Assembly (NCBI GenBank): GCA_947467185.1
Contig: CANIHR010000016.1
Coordinates: 1-34,241, forward strand
From: Bryobacterales bacterium
GTDB taxonomy: Bacteria; Acidobacteriota; Terriglobia; Bryobacterales; Bryobacteraceae
DNA: 34,241 bases
Direction of reading: 5' to 3'
Shown here: positions 1-8,930 of the stretch, piece after piece
How positions within the stretch are numbered: position 1 is the first letter of the stretch
Layout: each line of letters begins with the position of its first letter
Program-made: the position numbers and the translations under genes
Notes under the pieces: model-generated
Seen by the model: the letters and a program-made list of their open reading frames with translations, nothing else
What the model was told of the DNA's origin: nothing
The model's database searches: none

Positions 1-2424
1 TCCCCCGACTATTTCGACGCCCTCGGCCTCGTCCGCACCATGGAGCTTCTCTCCGCCGGACGCTACTACGGTGTCGACCAGTATTGGACCCGCGTCATCG
101 ACTACGGCTTCTCCAAAACCAAAGCCGAATCCATCTCCCGCTGGACCCACGACCGCGTTCTCTATGACGTCGTCAAGGTTGTCCGCCAGGTTCGCCCTCT
201 CGTCATCACCTCCGTCTTCGTCGGTGGCACCAGTGACGGCCATGGCAACCACCAGACCGCGGGTGCCATGGCGCAGGAAGTCTTCCGCGCCGCCGGTGAT
301 CCCAATGTTTTCCCTGACCAGATCAAGGCCGGTCTCAAGCCCTGGAATCCCATCAAGGATTACGCCCGAGCCCCCAACTCCCGTCGCGGCGGCACCAGCC
401 CGCTCTCCGTGAATGTCGAAGTCCCCGAAGGTGACTACGATCCCATCCTCGGTGCTTCCTATCAGCAGATTTCCCGTGAAGGCCTCGGTTACCAGAAATC
501 CCAGAACGGCGGCAGCTCCATCCCGAACGCCGGCCAGATGATGGCGGGCTATCACCGCTACGCCTCCGAAGTTGCCGTCCCCGAAAAGGAAAAGACCTTC
601 TTCGATGGCATCGACACCTCGCTCTCCGGCATCTCTTCTCTCGCCGGTCCGAATCCGCCCGCGTTCCTGACGGACGGTCTCCGCCAGATCAACGCCTCTG
701 TCGAAGAAGCCATCAGCAAGTTCTCCGCTGTGAAGCCCGATGCCACCGCGCCCGCTCTCGCCACCGGCCTCAAGGCCACCGCGGCGTTACTCGACGCCGT
801 AGGGAAGAGCAATCTCCCCGAACTCGCAAAGTTCAACGTCACCCACGAACTTCAGGTGAAGCGCGTGCAGTTCAACGACGCCCTCGCCGAAGCTCTCGGC
901 CTCTCCATCGCCGCCAACGTCGCGCCCGCCACCGAGAACACCTCACCCTTCGCTGCCATGATGGGCGACCCCGAGACCTTCCGCCTCGCCATCCCCGGCC
1001 AGAAGTTCGCCGTGAAGGTTCACGTCGTCAATCAGGCCGCCACCCCGGTCACCCTGAAGGCCGCCACCGTCGAGGCATACCAGCAGAAGGAACCCTGGAC
1101 CATCGCTGCCGCCGCACCGGTCACACCCGGTCCGCTCGCCGATGCGAAGGCCCTCGACGTTCGCTTCAACGTGACCGTCCCCGACAACGCAACCTTCACG
1201 CGACCCTACTTCTCTCGCCCTGACCTCGAGCAGTCCTACTACGACATCGCTGACGAGCGTTTCCTCAACAACCCCCTCTCGCCGTACCCTCTCGCCGCCT
1301 GGGCCGACTTCGAATATGAAGGCGCACCCATCCGCATCGGCCAGTACGTCCAGACCATCAAGCGCGTCACCGGCTCCGGCACCGTCAAGGAACCCCTGGC
1401 CGTCGCCCCTGCCGTCAGCATCGCCATCGCCCCCCGTGCCGGCATCGTGCCCATCGGCTCCAAAGCCTTCGAAGTCAACGCGGTCATTCGCAGCAACGTC
1501 AAAGGCCCCGCCAAAGGCACCGTTCGTCTGAACCTGCCCGCTGGCTGGACCTCCAAACCCGCCGCAGCCGACTTCTCTACGGCTGACGATGGTCAGGAAC
1601 AGGCCATGAGCTTCACGGTCACGCCTGCCAACCTCGCCGAAAAGCCATACCAGATTCAGGCCGTCGCCGAATACGCCGGACGCAAATACACCGAAGGCTA
1701 CGAGATGACCGGCTACTCCGGCGCTCGCCCCTACTTCCTCTACAAGCCGTCCACCTATAACCTCGCCGGCGTCGACGTCAAAGTCGCCCCCGGTCTCAAG
1801 GTCGGCTACATCATGGGCACCGGCGACGATGTCCCCGCTTCCCTCGAACACCTCGGTATCAAGGCCACTCTCCTCGGCCCCACCGAAGTGGCTTCGGGCG
1901 ATCTCTCCCGCTTCGACATCATCCTCCTCGGCGTCCGCGCCTACGCTGCGCGTGAAGACCTGAAGGTCCACAACGCCCGCCTTCTCGACTACGTCAAGAA
2001 CGGCGGCGTGGTCGTGGTTCAGTACAACACCCCCGAGTACGATCACAACTTCGGACCTTACCCGTACGTCATGGGCAGCAACCCCGAAGAAGTCACCGAC
2101 GAAGTCTCGAAGGTGAACATCCTCATCCCCACCCACCCCGTCTTCAACTGGCCCAACAAAGTCACCGAAAAGGACTTCACCGGCTGGGTCGAAGAGCGCG
2201 GTTCCAAGTGGCTCAAGTCCTGGGATCCCCAATACCAGGCTCTCCTCGAAACGCATGACTCGGATCAGCCGCCGCAGTCCGGTGGCCTCCTCTACGCAAA
2301 GTACGGCAAGGGCATCTACGTCTACAACGCATACGCCTTCTACCGCCAGCTGCCCGACGGCGTCCCCGGTGCCTACCGCATCTTCGCCAACATGCTGAGC
2401 CTGCCGAAGAACCCGCAGCGGTAA
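1..2424 (+). CDS. PIG-L family deacetylase-like secreted protein with long C-terminal extension (5' partial)
   Basis: The frame is open from the first base, so the N-terminus, including the expected AHPDDE-type metal motif, lies outside the window. The visible part starts with a PIG-L (LmbE-like) stretch: RPLVITSVF followed by DGHGNHQ, whose HxxH at 241-252 matches the second zinc-binding motif of N-acetylglucosaminyl deacetylases. A long beta-rich middle (about 1000-1740) resembles NEW3/alpha-galactosidase-associated domains. The last third (about 1790-2400) looks like a ThuA/class-I glutamine-amidotransferase fold, with KVGYIMGTGDDVP, an ILLGVRAY strand and GGVVVVQYNTPEY. Proteins of this architecture are common in Acidobacteriota and are usually exported; the substrate is unknown and may be a glycan or glycoside. 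The stop codon overlaps the next start (TAATG), which suggests translational coupling to the cytochrome gene. Confidence 0.82.
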   Translation, partial: SPDYFDALGLVRTMELLSAGRYYGVDQYWTRVIDYGFSKTKAESISRWTHDRVLYDVVKVVRQVRPLVITSVFVGGTSDGHGNHQTAGAMAQEVFRAAGDPNVFPDQIKAGLKPWNPIKDYARAPNSRRGGTSPLSVNVEVPEGDYDPILGASYQQISREGLGYQKSQNGGSSIPNAGQMMAGYHRYASEVAVPEKEKTFFDGIDTSLSGISSLAGPNPPAFLTDGLRQINASVEEAISKFSAVKPDATAPALATGLKATAALLDAVGKSNLPELAKFNVTHELQVKRVQFNDALAEALGLSIAANVAPATENTSPFAAMMGDPETFRLAIPGQKFAVKVHVVNQAATPVTLKAATVEAYQQKEPWTIAAAAPVTPGPLADAKALDVRFNVTVPDNATFTRPYFSRPDLEQSYYDIADERFLNNPLSPYPLAAWADFEYEGAPIRIGQYVQTIKRVTGSGTVKEPLAVAPAVSIAIAPRAGIVPIGSKAFEVNAVIRSNVKGPAKGTVRLNLPAGWTSKPAAADFSTADDGQEQAMSFTVTPANLAEKPYQIQAVAEYAGRKYTEGYEMTGYSGARPYFLYKPSTYNLAGVDVKVAPGLKVGYIMGTGDDVPASLEHLGIKATLLGPTEVASGDLSRFDIILLGVRAYAAREDLKVHNARLLDYVKNGGVVVVQYNTPEYDHNFGPYPYVMGSNPEEVTDEVSKVNILIPTHPVFNWPNKVTEKDFTGWVEERGSKWLKSWDPQYQALLETHDSDQPPQSGGLLYAKYGKGIYVYNAYAFYRQLPDGVPGAYRIFANMLSLPKNPQR

Positions 2425-3974
2425 TGCTTCGCAACGTACTACTTCTGGGCGGAGTCAGCGTTTTGCTGATCTCCGCCCAGACTATTTCTAACCCCTGCAA
2501 GACCTGCCACCCCAGCGAGACCGCGCGCTTCCTCGCCTCCCCCATGGGCCGGTCCCTCGGCCCCGCTGACGCCATCGCCTCCGGCCGCACAACCCACGCC
2601 CCCTCCGCCACCACCCTCACCGCCGACTTCCGCAAAGGCCAGCTCTTCCACACCATCTCCGCGCGCGGCATCACCGCCGAATATCCCGTCGCCTTCCAGA
2701 TCGGTCGGGGCGACAAAGCCCGTACCTACGCGGTCCGCGTCGGCGACTATCTCCTCGAATCCCCCCTCACCTGGTACAAATCCGGAGGCTGGGACGTCTC
2801 CCCCGGCTACGAAGCCATGCAACTCCTCGACTTCGACCGCCCCGTCACCGAAAACTGCCTCTTCTGCCACGCCGGACGCGCCAAAGCGAGCGACGCCGAC
2901 GGCCGCAAAATCCCCGCCGTCTCTGTCACCGCCATCACCTGCGATCGCTGCCACGGCGCCACCGCCGCCCACCTCGCCAGCCCGTCGGCCACCAACATCG
3001 TGAACCCCGCGAAGCTCACCGGCCCCGCCCGCGACAGCGTCTGCGAACAGTGCCACCTCGAAGGCGAAACCCGAGTCAATAATCCTGGGAAGACCCAGTG
3101 GGACTACCGCCCCGGCGACACCTTCGAAGCCACCATGGCCACCTACCTCCTCCACGACCCCGCCGAGAACGGACGCAAAGCCGTCACCCAGGTAGAGGAA
3201 TTAGCAGAAAGCAAATGCGCCAAATCCGGCCAGCTCTGGTGCGGTACCTGCCACAACCCCCATGCCGACACGGCCAATCGAGCCGCCAAAATGGCCCAAA
3301 TCTGCACCGGCTGCCACAGACAGCCTACCCTCTCCAAAACCGCCCACACCGCCAAAGCCACCGATTGCGCCGGCTGTCACATGCCCGCCCGACCCACCAG
3401 CAACGTCGCCCACCTCGCCGTCACTGACCACCAGCTCCGCCGCCCCGGCACCCCACCCGCCGCGCCCGTCCCCGGACCTCCCGGCATCAAACCCTGGCGT
3501 CAGCCCCCTGCCGAATTCCGTCAGCGCAACATGGCCCTCGCCGCTCTCCAGCTCGCCGCCGAACGCGACCTCCCGGCCCTCGCCGCTCAGGCCACCCGTA
3601 TCGTCGAATCCCTTCCCGCCCAACAGCAAACCAACGACCCCGAAGTTCTCGCCGCCCTCGAAGTCCTCTACCTCGGCACCAGCTCGCCCGAAAAGGCCGT
3701 TGAACTCAGCAAGTGGGCCGTCGATTCCGCCCCCAACTCCGCCACCTTCGCCATGAACCACGGCCTCGCCCTGATGCGGGCCAACAATCTCTCCGAAGCC
3801 GAACGCGAACTTCTCCGGGCGCTCAACCTCGACCCCTCCCTCATGCAGGCTGCCGCCCAACTCGCCATCCTCTATGACCGCCAGGGCCGCAAAGCCGATT
3901 CCCAGGCTGCCATCGCCCGCTTTTTAAAATGGAATCCGCAGAGCCTTCAGTTCCGCCTCGCGAACCGCCAATGA
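2424..3974 (+). CDS. Secreted seven-heme c-type cytochrome with C-terminal TPR repeats
   Basis: A 516-residue protein with a hydrophobic signal peptide (residues 1-19, VLLLGGVSVLLISAQ). It has seven CxxCH heme-attachment motifs, at residues 25-29, 145-149, 173-177, 207-211, 273-277, 294-298 and 315-319. A Pro-rich linker (340-362) leads to a helical C-terminus with TPR-like repeats (about 405-510, for example NHGLALMRANNLSEAERELL). The family is expected in the periplasm or on the cell surface, carrying electrons; the donor and acceptor cannot be told from sequence. The start overlaps the previous stop (TAATG) and the stop overlaps the CRTAC1-like gene (ATGA), so the three are probably made together. 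Matured multiheme cytochromes need a Ccm or Ccs system, which is not in this window. Confidence 0.9.
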   Translation: MLRNVLLLGGVSVLLISAQTISNPCKTCHPSETARFLASPMGRSLGPADAIASGRTTHAPSATTLTADFRKGQLFHTISARGITAEYPVAFQIGRGDKARTYAVRVGDYLLESPLTWYKSGGWDVSPGYEAMQLLDFDRPVTENCLFCHAGRAKASDADGRKIPAVSVTAITCDRCHGATAAHLASPSATNIVNPAKLTGPARDSVCEQCHLEGETRVNNPGKTQWDYRPGDTFEATMATYLLHDPAENGRKAVTQVEELAESKCAKSGQLWCGTCHNPHADTANRAAKMAQICTGCHRQPTLSKTAHTAKATDCAGCHMPARPTSNVAHLAVTDHQLRRPGTPPAAPVPGPPGIKPWRQPPAEFRQRNMALAALQLAAERDLPALAAQATRIVESLPAQQQTNDPEVLAALEVLYLGTSSPEKAVELSKWAVDSAPNSATFAMNHGLALMRANNLSEAERELLRALNLDPSLMQAAAQLAILYDRQGRKADSQAAIARFLKWNPQSLQFRLANRQ

Positions 3975-5668
3975 TCCACCGCCGCCACGCCCTGTCACTC
4001 CTGGCCGCACCCCTCCTGGGGCAGGGAATTGCCACCCGAGGCGTCCGCCCCACCCCACGCGGCAAACCCTCCGGTCTCCCCTTCCACTCCCGCCTCACCG
4101 ACATCGCCAAACAGGCCGGCCTCACCGAACCCATCGTCTCCGGCGGCGTCGATACCAAGAAATTCATCCTCGAAACCATCGGCTGCGGAGTCGCCTTCCT
4201 CGACTACGACAACGACGGCTGGCTCGATATCTTCCTCCTCTCCGGCACCCGCCTCGAAGGCTCCACCGCCACCAACCGCCTCTACAAAAACAACCGCGAC
4301 GGCACCTTCACCGACGTCACCGCCAAAGCTGGCCTCACCCACACCGGCTGGGCCTCCGCCGTCGCCGTCGCCGACTACAACAACGACGGTTTCGACGACA
4401 TCTTCATCACCTGCTGGGGCGAAAACCTTCTCTACCGCAACAATGGCGATGGCACCTTCACCAACGTCACCGCCCAGGCCGGCCTCGCCACCAAAGCCCC
4501 CCACTGGGGCTCCGGCTGCACCTGGCTCGACTACAACCGCGACGGCCACCTCGACCTCGTCGTCGGCAACTACACCCCCTTCGACCCCAAAACCGCTCCC
4601 CTCCCCGGCACCGCCGATAACTGCATTTGGCGCGGAGTCCCCGTCAACTGCGGCCCCCGAGGCCTCGTCCATGGCGGCATCGCCCTCTACCGCAACAATG
4701 GCGACGGCACCTTTACCGATGTCTCCGTCCCCTCCGGTCTCGCCAAAGCCAAATCCAGCTACGTCATGACCACCGTCGCCGCCGACTTTAACAACGACGG
4801 CTGGCCCGACATCTACGCCGCCTGCGACTCCTCCCCCAGCCTCCTCTTCCGCAATAACCACGACGGCACCTTCGCCGAAATCGCCCTCGAATCCGGCGTC
4901 GCGCTCAACGAAGACGGCCGCGAACAGGCCGGCATGGGTGTCGGGCTCGGCGACTACAACCTCGACGGCAACCTCGACATCTTCAAGACCCACTTCACTG
5001 ACGACACCAGCATCCTCTATCGCAACGCCGGCAACGGAACTTTCTTTGACCAGACCGTCCCCGCCGGCCTCAGCGTCGAAACGCGTTTCGTTGGCTGGGG
5101 AGCGGGTATCGTGGACCTCGATAACGATGGCAACCCCGACATCTTCCTCGTCACCGGCCACGTCTATCCTGAAGTCGAAAAGCCCCTCCCCGCCTACCCC
5201 TGGAAAACGCCCCGCATCGTCTTCCGCAACCTCGGCAATGGCCGTTTTGAAGAACTCATCTCCGAGACCCCCTCCCACGCCAGCCGCGGCTGCGCCTTCG
5301 GAGATTTCGATAACGACGGAGACCTCGACATCCTCGTCATGAACATGAACGAGCCCCCCAGCCTTCTCCGCAACGATGTCTCCGGTGACAACCACTGGCT
5401 CAAACTCAGGCTCACCGGCACCAAATCGAACCGGTCCGCCATCGGAGCTCGCGTCACTCTCACTTACGGTGGCAAACGCCAGACCCAGGAAGTTCTCAGC
5501 CAGTCCAGCTTCTACTCAACCAGCGACCGCCGCCTCCATTTTGGCCTCGGCCCCGCCGCAATCGCCGACCTCGAAATCCGCTGGCCCTCCGGTCTCACCG
5601 AACGCTACCTCCGCCTCGAGGCCAACCGCCTCATTGAGATCCGCGAAGGTGACGCGCCCTCGCCTTAA
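3971..5668 (+). CDS. CRTAC1 family protein: VCBS/FG-GAP repeats plus ASPIC/UnbV domain
   Basis: A 565-residue exported protein. I place the start at 3971, where ATGA overlaps the cytochrome stop. This gives [17 protein letters not shown], a twin-arginine-like signal; an in-frame ATG at 3929 would add 14 residues and bury the signal. Seven calcium-binding repeats of type DxDxDGxxD are visible near residues 78, 135, 187, 272, 328, 382 and 445 (for example DYDNDGWLD and DFDNDGDLD), as in FG-GAP/VCBS beta-propellers. Each is spaced by an [11 protein letters not shown]-like strand. Residues 485-555 are an ASPIC/UnbV domain (SAIGARV, RLHFGLG, IRWPSG). The family occurs widely next to TPR/cytochrome genes in Acidobacteriota and Planctomycetes. 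Its biochemical role is not established; a surface or periplasmic binding scaffold is likely. Confidence 0.92.
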   Translation: MIHRRHALSLLAAPLLGQGIATRGVRPTPRGKPSGLPFHSRLTDIAKQAGLTEPIVSGGVDTKKFILETIGCGVAFLDYDNDGWLDIFLLSGTRLEGSTATNRLYKNNRDGTFTDVTAKAGLTHTGWASAVAVADYNNDGFDDIFITCWGENLLYRNNGDGTFTNVTAQAGLATKAPHWGSGCTWLDYNRDGHLDLVVGNYTPFDPKTAPLPGTADNCIWRGVPVNCGPRGLVHGGIALYRNNGDGTFTDVSVPSGLAKAKSSYVMTTVAADFNNDGWPDIYAACDSSPSLLFRNNHDGTFAEIALESGVALNEDGREQAGMGVGLGDYNLDGNLDIFKTHFTDDTSILYRNAGNGTFFDQTVPAGLSVETRFVGWGAGIVDLDNDGNPDIFLVTGHVYPEVEKPLPAYPWKTPRIVFRNLGNGRFEELISETPSHASRGCAFGDFDNDGDLDILVMNMNEPPSLLRNDVSGDNHWLKLRLTGTKSNRSAIGARVTLTYGGKRQTQEVLSQSSFYSTSDRRLHFGLGPAAIADLEIRWPSGLTERYLRLEANRLIEIREGDAPSP

Positions 5669-5699
5669 TCGCAAAAGTCGATGCGCGAAACTAGAGGTA

Positions 5700-6542
5700 A
5701 TGCACGTTCAGCCTCTTCAATCACTTGACCAATGGGATGACGCCGTTCGGGATCGCTATGATCCGAACAAAAAGAAAGAAGAGTTCCGCCAGTACGACGA
5801 CAAAACACCACCCGTCGTCCGCGAATTCTACCGCCAGAACCACCAGTTCCAGACCCTGGCTTCCGTCCTCGAACGCGAAGCGAATTTCGGCGCCCTGAAC
5901 CGCGGCGAAATGGGCATCTGGGAAGCGATGGAAAAGCTCAACACGCTCGTCGACGACAGCGATCCCGACACCTCGCTCTCGCAGATCGAACACAACCTCC
6001 AGACCGCCGAAGCCATCCGCCGCGATGGCCACCCCCGCTGGATGATCCTGACCGGCTTCATCCATGACCTCGGCAAGATGCTCTGCTTCTACGACGAACC
6101 CCAGTGGGCCGTCGTCGGCGACACTTTCCCCGTCGGCTGCGCCTGGTCAAACAAGATCGTTTACCCCGAATTCTTCGCCGCCAACCCCGACGCCCTGAAC
6201 CCCGCTCTCCAGACCGCCAACGGCATCTACGAACCCGGCTGTGGCCTGCGCAACGTTCACCTTTCCTGGGGCCACGACGAATATCTGTACCGCGTCACGA
6301 AGGACTACCTGCCCGAACCCGCGCAGTACATGATTCGCTACCACTCCTGCTACCCAGTCCACCGCGAAGGTGCCTACCAGCACCTCCTCGACGATCATGA
6401 TCGCGAAATGCTGGAATGGGTCCGCAAGTTCAACCCCTACGATCTCTATTCGAAGAGCGATACCCGCCCCCGCATGGAAGATCACCAGGCCTTCTACAAC
6501 GATCTGATCGCCGAGTTCTTCCCGAAGCCCATTCGCTGGTAA
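5700..6542 (+). CDS. myo-Inositol oxygenase (MIOX)
   Basis: A 280-residue protein matching the MIOX family along its whole length. It would cleave myo-inositol with O2 to D-glucuronate using a mixed-valent diiron centre. All expected iron ligands are present: H98, the HD pair H122-D123 in FIHDLGK, H192 in SWGHDEY, H215 in MIRYHSCYP and D248 in FNPYDLY. The family signature [15 protein letters not shown] is at 133-147, and VDDSDPD at 84-90. The start at ATG 5700 has AGAGG just upstream, spaced rather tightly. It lies 31 bases after the CRTAC1-like gene on the same strand, so co-transcription is possible. No inositol uptake gene or glucuronate pathway is adjacent. The stop codon abuts the stop of the convergent hybrid kinase with no gap. 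MIOX is best known in eukaryotes and is less common in bacteria. Confidence 0.95.
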   Translation: MHVQPLQSLDQWDDAVRDRYDPNKKKEEFRQYDDKTPPVVREFYRQNHQFQTLASVLEREANFGALNRGEMGIWEAMEKLNTLVDDSDPDTSLSQIEHNLQTAEAIRRDGHPRWMILTGFIHDLGKMLCFYDEPQWAVVGDTFPVGCAWSNKIVYPEFFAANPDALNPALQTANGIYEPGCGLRNVHLSWGHDEYLYRVTKDYLPEPAQYMIRYHSCYPVHREGAYQHLLDDHDREMLEWVRKFNPYDLYSKSDTRPRMEDHQAFYNDLIAEFFPKPIRW

Positions 6543-8930
6543 TCAGGGGCTTTCGATAAACTCACGGAGTTGATTCTGCGTGCGGTCGAATTCCGCCGTC
6601 AGTTGGCTGAAGCACCTCTGGATTTCTGCCTCGTTCCCCTCGCCCGCTGCCCGCTCGATTTCGCGGGCGACGCGGCTGAGGTGTGTCACGCTCACATTCG
6701 CCGCCGCTCCCTTGATGGCGTGCGCCAGATCCCGCACCTGTCCTGCTTCGAGTGCCGGACCCGACTCCAGTGCCTGTGCCAGAGCTGCAATCTGCGCCGG
6801 TACATCGTCCAGGAACCGGCTGGCCACGCGCTTCGCCAGGTCTTCATTTCCCATGAGTCGCTCGACGAAATCGTCCCGATCAAACCCGTCGGTCCGGGGC
6901 GACAGGCTTTCCTCCTCTGCTGCAACCGGATCCGGAACCTTTCCTGAGACGCCCGTATATTGATCCAGCAGCGCCTCCAGCACTTTTGCCTGGACCGGTT
7001 TCGAAATGTAGTCGTCCATCCCGGCCTGGAGGCATTTCTCCCGGTCACCGGCCAGCGCATGCGCCGTCATGGCTATTACCGGAACATCGTGATCCGCCAC
7101 CTGCGTCTCCCGAGACCGAATCAGCCGGGCCAGTTCGTAGCCATCCAGTTCCGGAAGATTACAGTCCGTAAGCACTGCGGCGTAACAGTTGGTGTGCAGC
7201 AACTGAAGCGCGGCTTTGCCATCAAAGGCGACATCCGCCTCGTACCCCAGGTCCTCAAGAATGCCCAGCGCTACCTCCCGGTTCACCGCATTGTCTTCCA
7301 CCAGCAGTAGTTTTCGCCCCCGTCGCAGTGCTTTCTGCACCGGCGCCGGGGAGGTTGCCGCCCACTCTGCGTTTTGTTGCCGCCCAAAGCCCATGGCGAA
7401 GGCCAGCGCTGCCCCCAGATCGCCTTGTCTCAGCGGCTTCGTCACTCGTCGGGTGAATCCTCGCTGTTGCCACCAGGCCGTGTCGCGGGCGTCCTTCAAC
7501 GCTGTCATCGCGATCAGCGGCATGGGGAAATGATGTGGGAATCCTTCGCCGCTCATCTCCCGATTTCCCACGTCCACCAGCACGGCATCGTATCCCGAAT
7601 CCATTTCGCTCAACCGCTTCAGCGCACCTGCGCGGTCCGGTGCTTCATCTCCTCGGCAATCCCAATAGCGGAGGTATCTCAGGATGTGCGCCCGACTTGC
7701 CGCTGAACTGTCGACAATCAGAACCCGTTTCCCCTGTAATGACAGTGCTTTGGGTCTGCGGACTTCGGGCTGGGCCGGCAAGGCGGCAGTGAACCAGAAC
7801 ATCGTCCCCTTGCCTTCGTCACTCTCGAACCCAACCTGCCCACCCAGCATCTTCACCAGTCCGGCGACAATCGACAGCCCGAGACCCGTGCCTCCGTGTC
7901 GGCGCGCGGTGGACGCGTCTGTCTGGGAAAACGGCTGGAACAGCAGGTTGTGCTTGTTGGCTGGTATCCCTGGACCTGTATCCTGAACTTCGAACCGCAA
8001 CAAGTCACCGCTGCCTTCTGAGCGGCTTACTTCCAGCGCGACACTGCCTGCCGCTGTGAACTTCACCGCATTGCCCATCAGGTTGATCAGAATCTGACGC
8101 AACCGGTTGGGGTCGCCCTGCAGCCGCGTCGGCACTCCCGGCTCGATGAAATAGAGTACCTCCAGACCCTTTTCCTGTGCGCGGACTGCCAGGAGTTCGC
8201 AAACATCTTCCACAATCCGGCGCAGGTCGAAATCGGCCACTTCCAGTTCCAGCTTGCTGGCCTCGATCTTGGAAAAGTCCAGGATATCGTTCAGCACTCC
8301 CAGCAGCGCTTCCGCGCTGTCTCGCAGTGTCTCCATCCTGCCCCGCTGCCGCGTCGTCAGATCGCTGTTCATCAGCAGCCCCGCCATTCCCAGAATCCCG
8401 TTCATCGGGGTCCGGATCTCGTGGCTCATGGCCGCCAGAAATTCGCTTTTTGCTCGGCTGGCTGCTTCCGCCGCCCGCAGGGCTTTTTCCAGTCGCCGGG
8501 CTTGTTCCACCCGCTGGCTGACGTCTTCAATTATTCCGACATAGCCCAAAATGCAGCCCTGTTCGTCCATCGTCGGACTCACGCTCAGGCTTCCGGCGAA
8601 ATGGGTCCCATCGCGCCGGACCATCGTCCACTCGGTCGCCTCCGGCAGACCCCGCTCATCGGTGCGGATCGCCAGGTCCCCAAACTCCACTGGCCTTTTC
8701 AGCAGTTGGCGCATTTGTCGCTTTCGCGCCTGCACCTCCTCAGCCATATGGAGCCTTTCTGCCAGCATCCGCCCGGTGACATCCTGCGCTCTGTATCCCA
8801 GCAGGATCTCCGCCCCACGATTAAATAACGTGATGAGGCCCCGTCGGTCCGTCCCGATCACCGCCACGGACGTGATCGCCTGCAGGATCCGTGCCAGGTC
8901 TCCATCCTGACTGTTAGAGTTCTCAGCCAT
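6543..8930 (-). CDS. Hybrid histidine kinase: PAS-HisKA-HATPase-REC-REC-Hpt
   Basis: A 795-residue cytoplasmic-looking kinase with no clear membrane segment. Domains in order: PAS (about 15-138); HisKA with phospho-His H170 in AAMSHEIRTPMNG; HATPase_c with the N-box around N287, DTGPGIP at 317-323 and GGTGLGLSI at 346-354; a first receiver (402-510); a second receiver (539-658); and an Hpt domain with H737 in LAHAIKGAAAN. The second receiver is complete (E545/D546, D589, T622, K644). The first keeps D453, T476 and K498, but its acidic pair is only D407-S408, so metal binding may be weak. It is the last gene of the chemosensory operon, and its start overlaps cheR by 8 bases. A phosphorelay ending on Hpt suggests it passes phosphate to a separate receiver. 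Candidates in the operon are the PP2C-linked REC, the CheA REC or CheB. Confidence 0.93.
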   Translation of the reverse strand: MAENSNSQDGDLARILQAITSVAVIGTDRRGLITLFNRGAEILLGYRAQDVTGRMLAERLHMAEEVQARKRQMRQLLKRPVEFGDLAIRTDERGLPEATEWTMVRRDGTHFAGSLSVSPTMDEQGCILGYVGIIEDVSQRVEQARRLEKALRAAEAASRAKSEFLAAMSHEIRTPMNGILGMAGLLMNSDLTTRQRGRMETLRDSAEALLGVLNDILDFSKIEASKLELEVADFDLRRIVEDVCELLAVRAQEKGLEVLYFIEPGVPTRLQGDPNRLRQILINLMGNAVKFTAAGSVALEVSRSEGSGDLLRFEVQDTGPGIPANKHNLLFQPFSQTDASTARRHGGTGLGLSIVAGLVKMLGGQVGFESDEGKGTMFWFTAALPAQPEVRRPKALSLQGKRVLIVDSSAASRAHILRYLRYWDCRGDEAPDRAGALKRLSEMDSGYDAVLVDVGNREMSGEGFPHHFPMPLIAMTALKDARDTAWWQQRGFTRRVTKPLRQGDLGAALAFAMGFGRQQNAEWAATSPAPVQKALRRGRKLLLVEDNAVNREVALGILEDLGYEADVAFDGKAALQLLHTNCYAAVLTDCNLPELDGYELARLIRSRETQVADHDVPVIAMTAHALAGDREKCLQAGMDDYISKPVQAKVLEALLDQYTGVSGKVPDPVAAEEESLSPRTDGFDRDDFVERLMGNEDLAKRVASRFLDDVPAQIAALAQALESGPALEAGQVRDLAHAIKGAAANVSVTHLSRVAREIERAAGEGNEAEIQRCFSQLTAEFDRTQNQLREFIESP

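Noticed and set aside
943-2256. Long open frame of 437 codons on the minus strand, opposite the PIG-L-type gene
   Set aside because: It mirrors the C-ending codon bias of the plus-strand gene, giving a Gly/Val/Asp/Glu-rich translation with no domain. The plus-strand protein has clear family features.
3995-5395. Open frame of 466 codons on the minus strand, opposite the CRTAC1-like gene
   Set aside because: The translation is a low-complexity Gly/Val/Glu mirror of the VCBS repeats and overlaps a well-supported gene.
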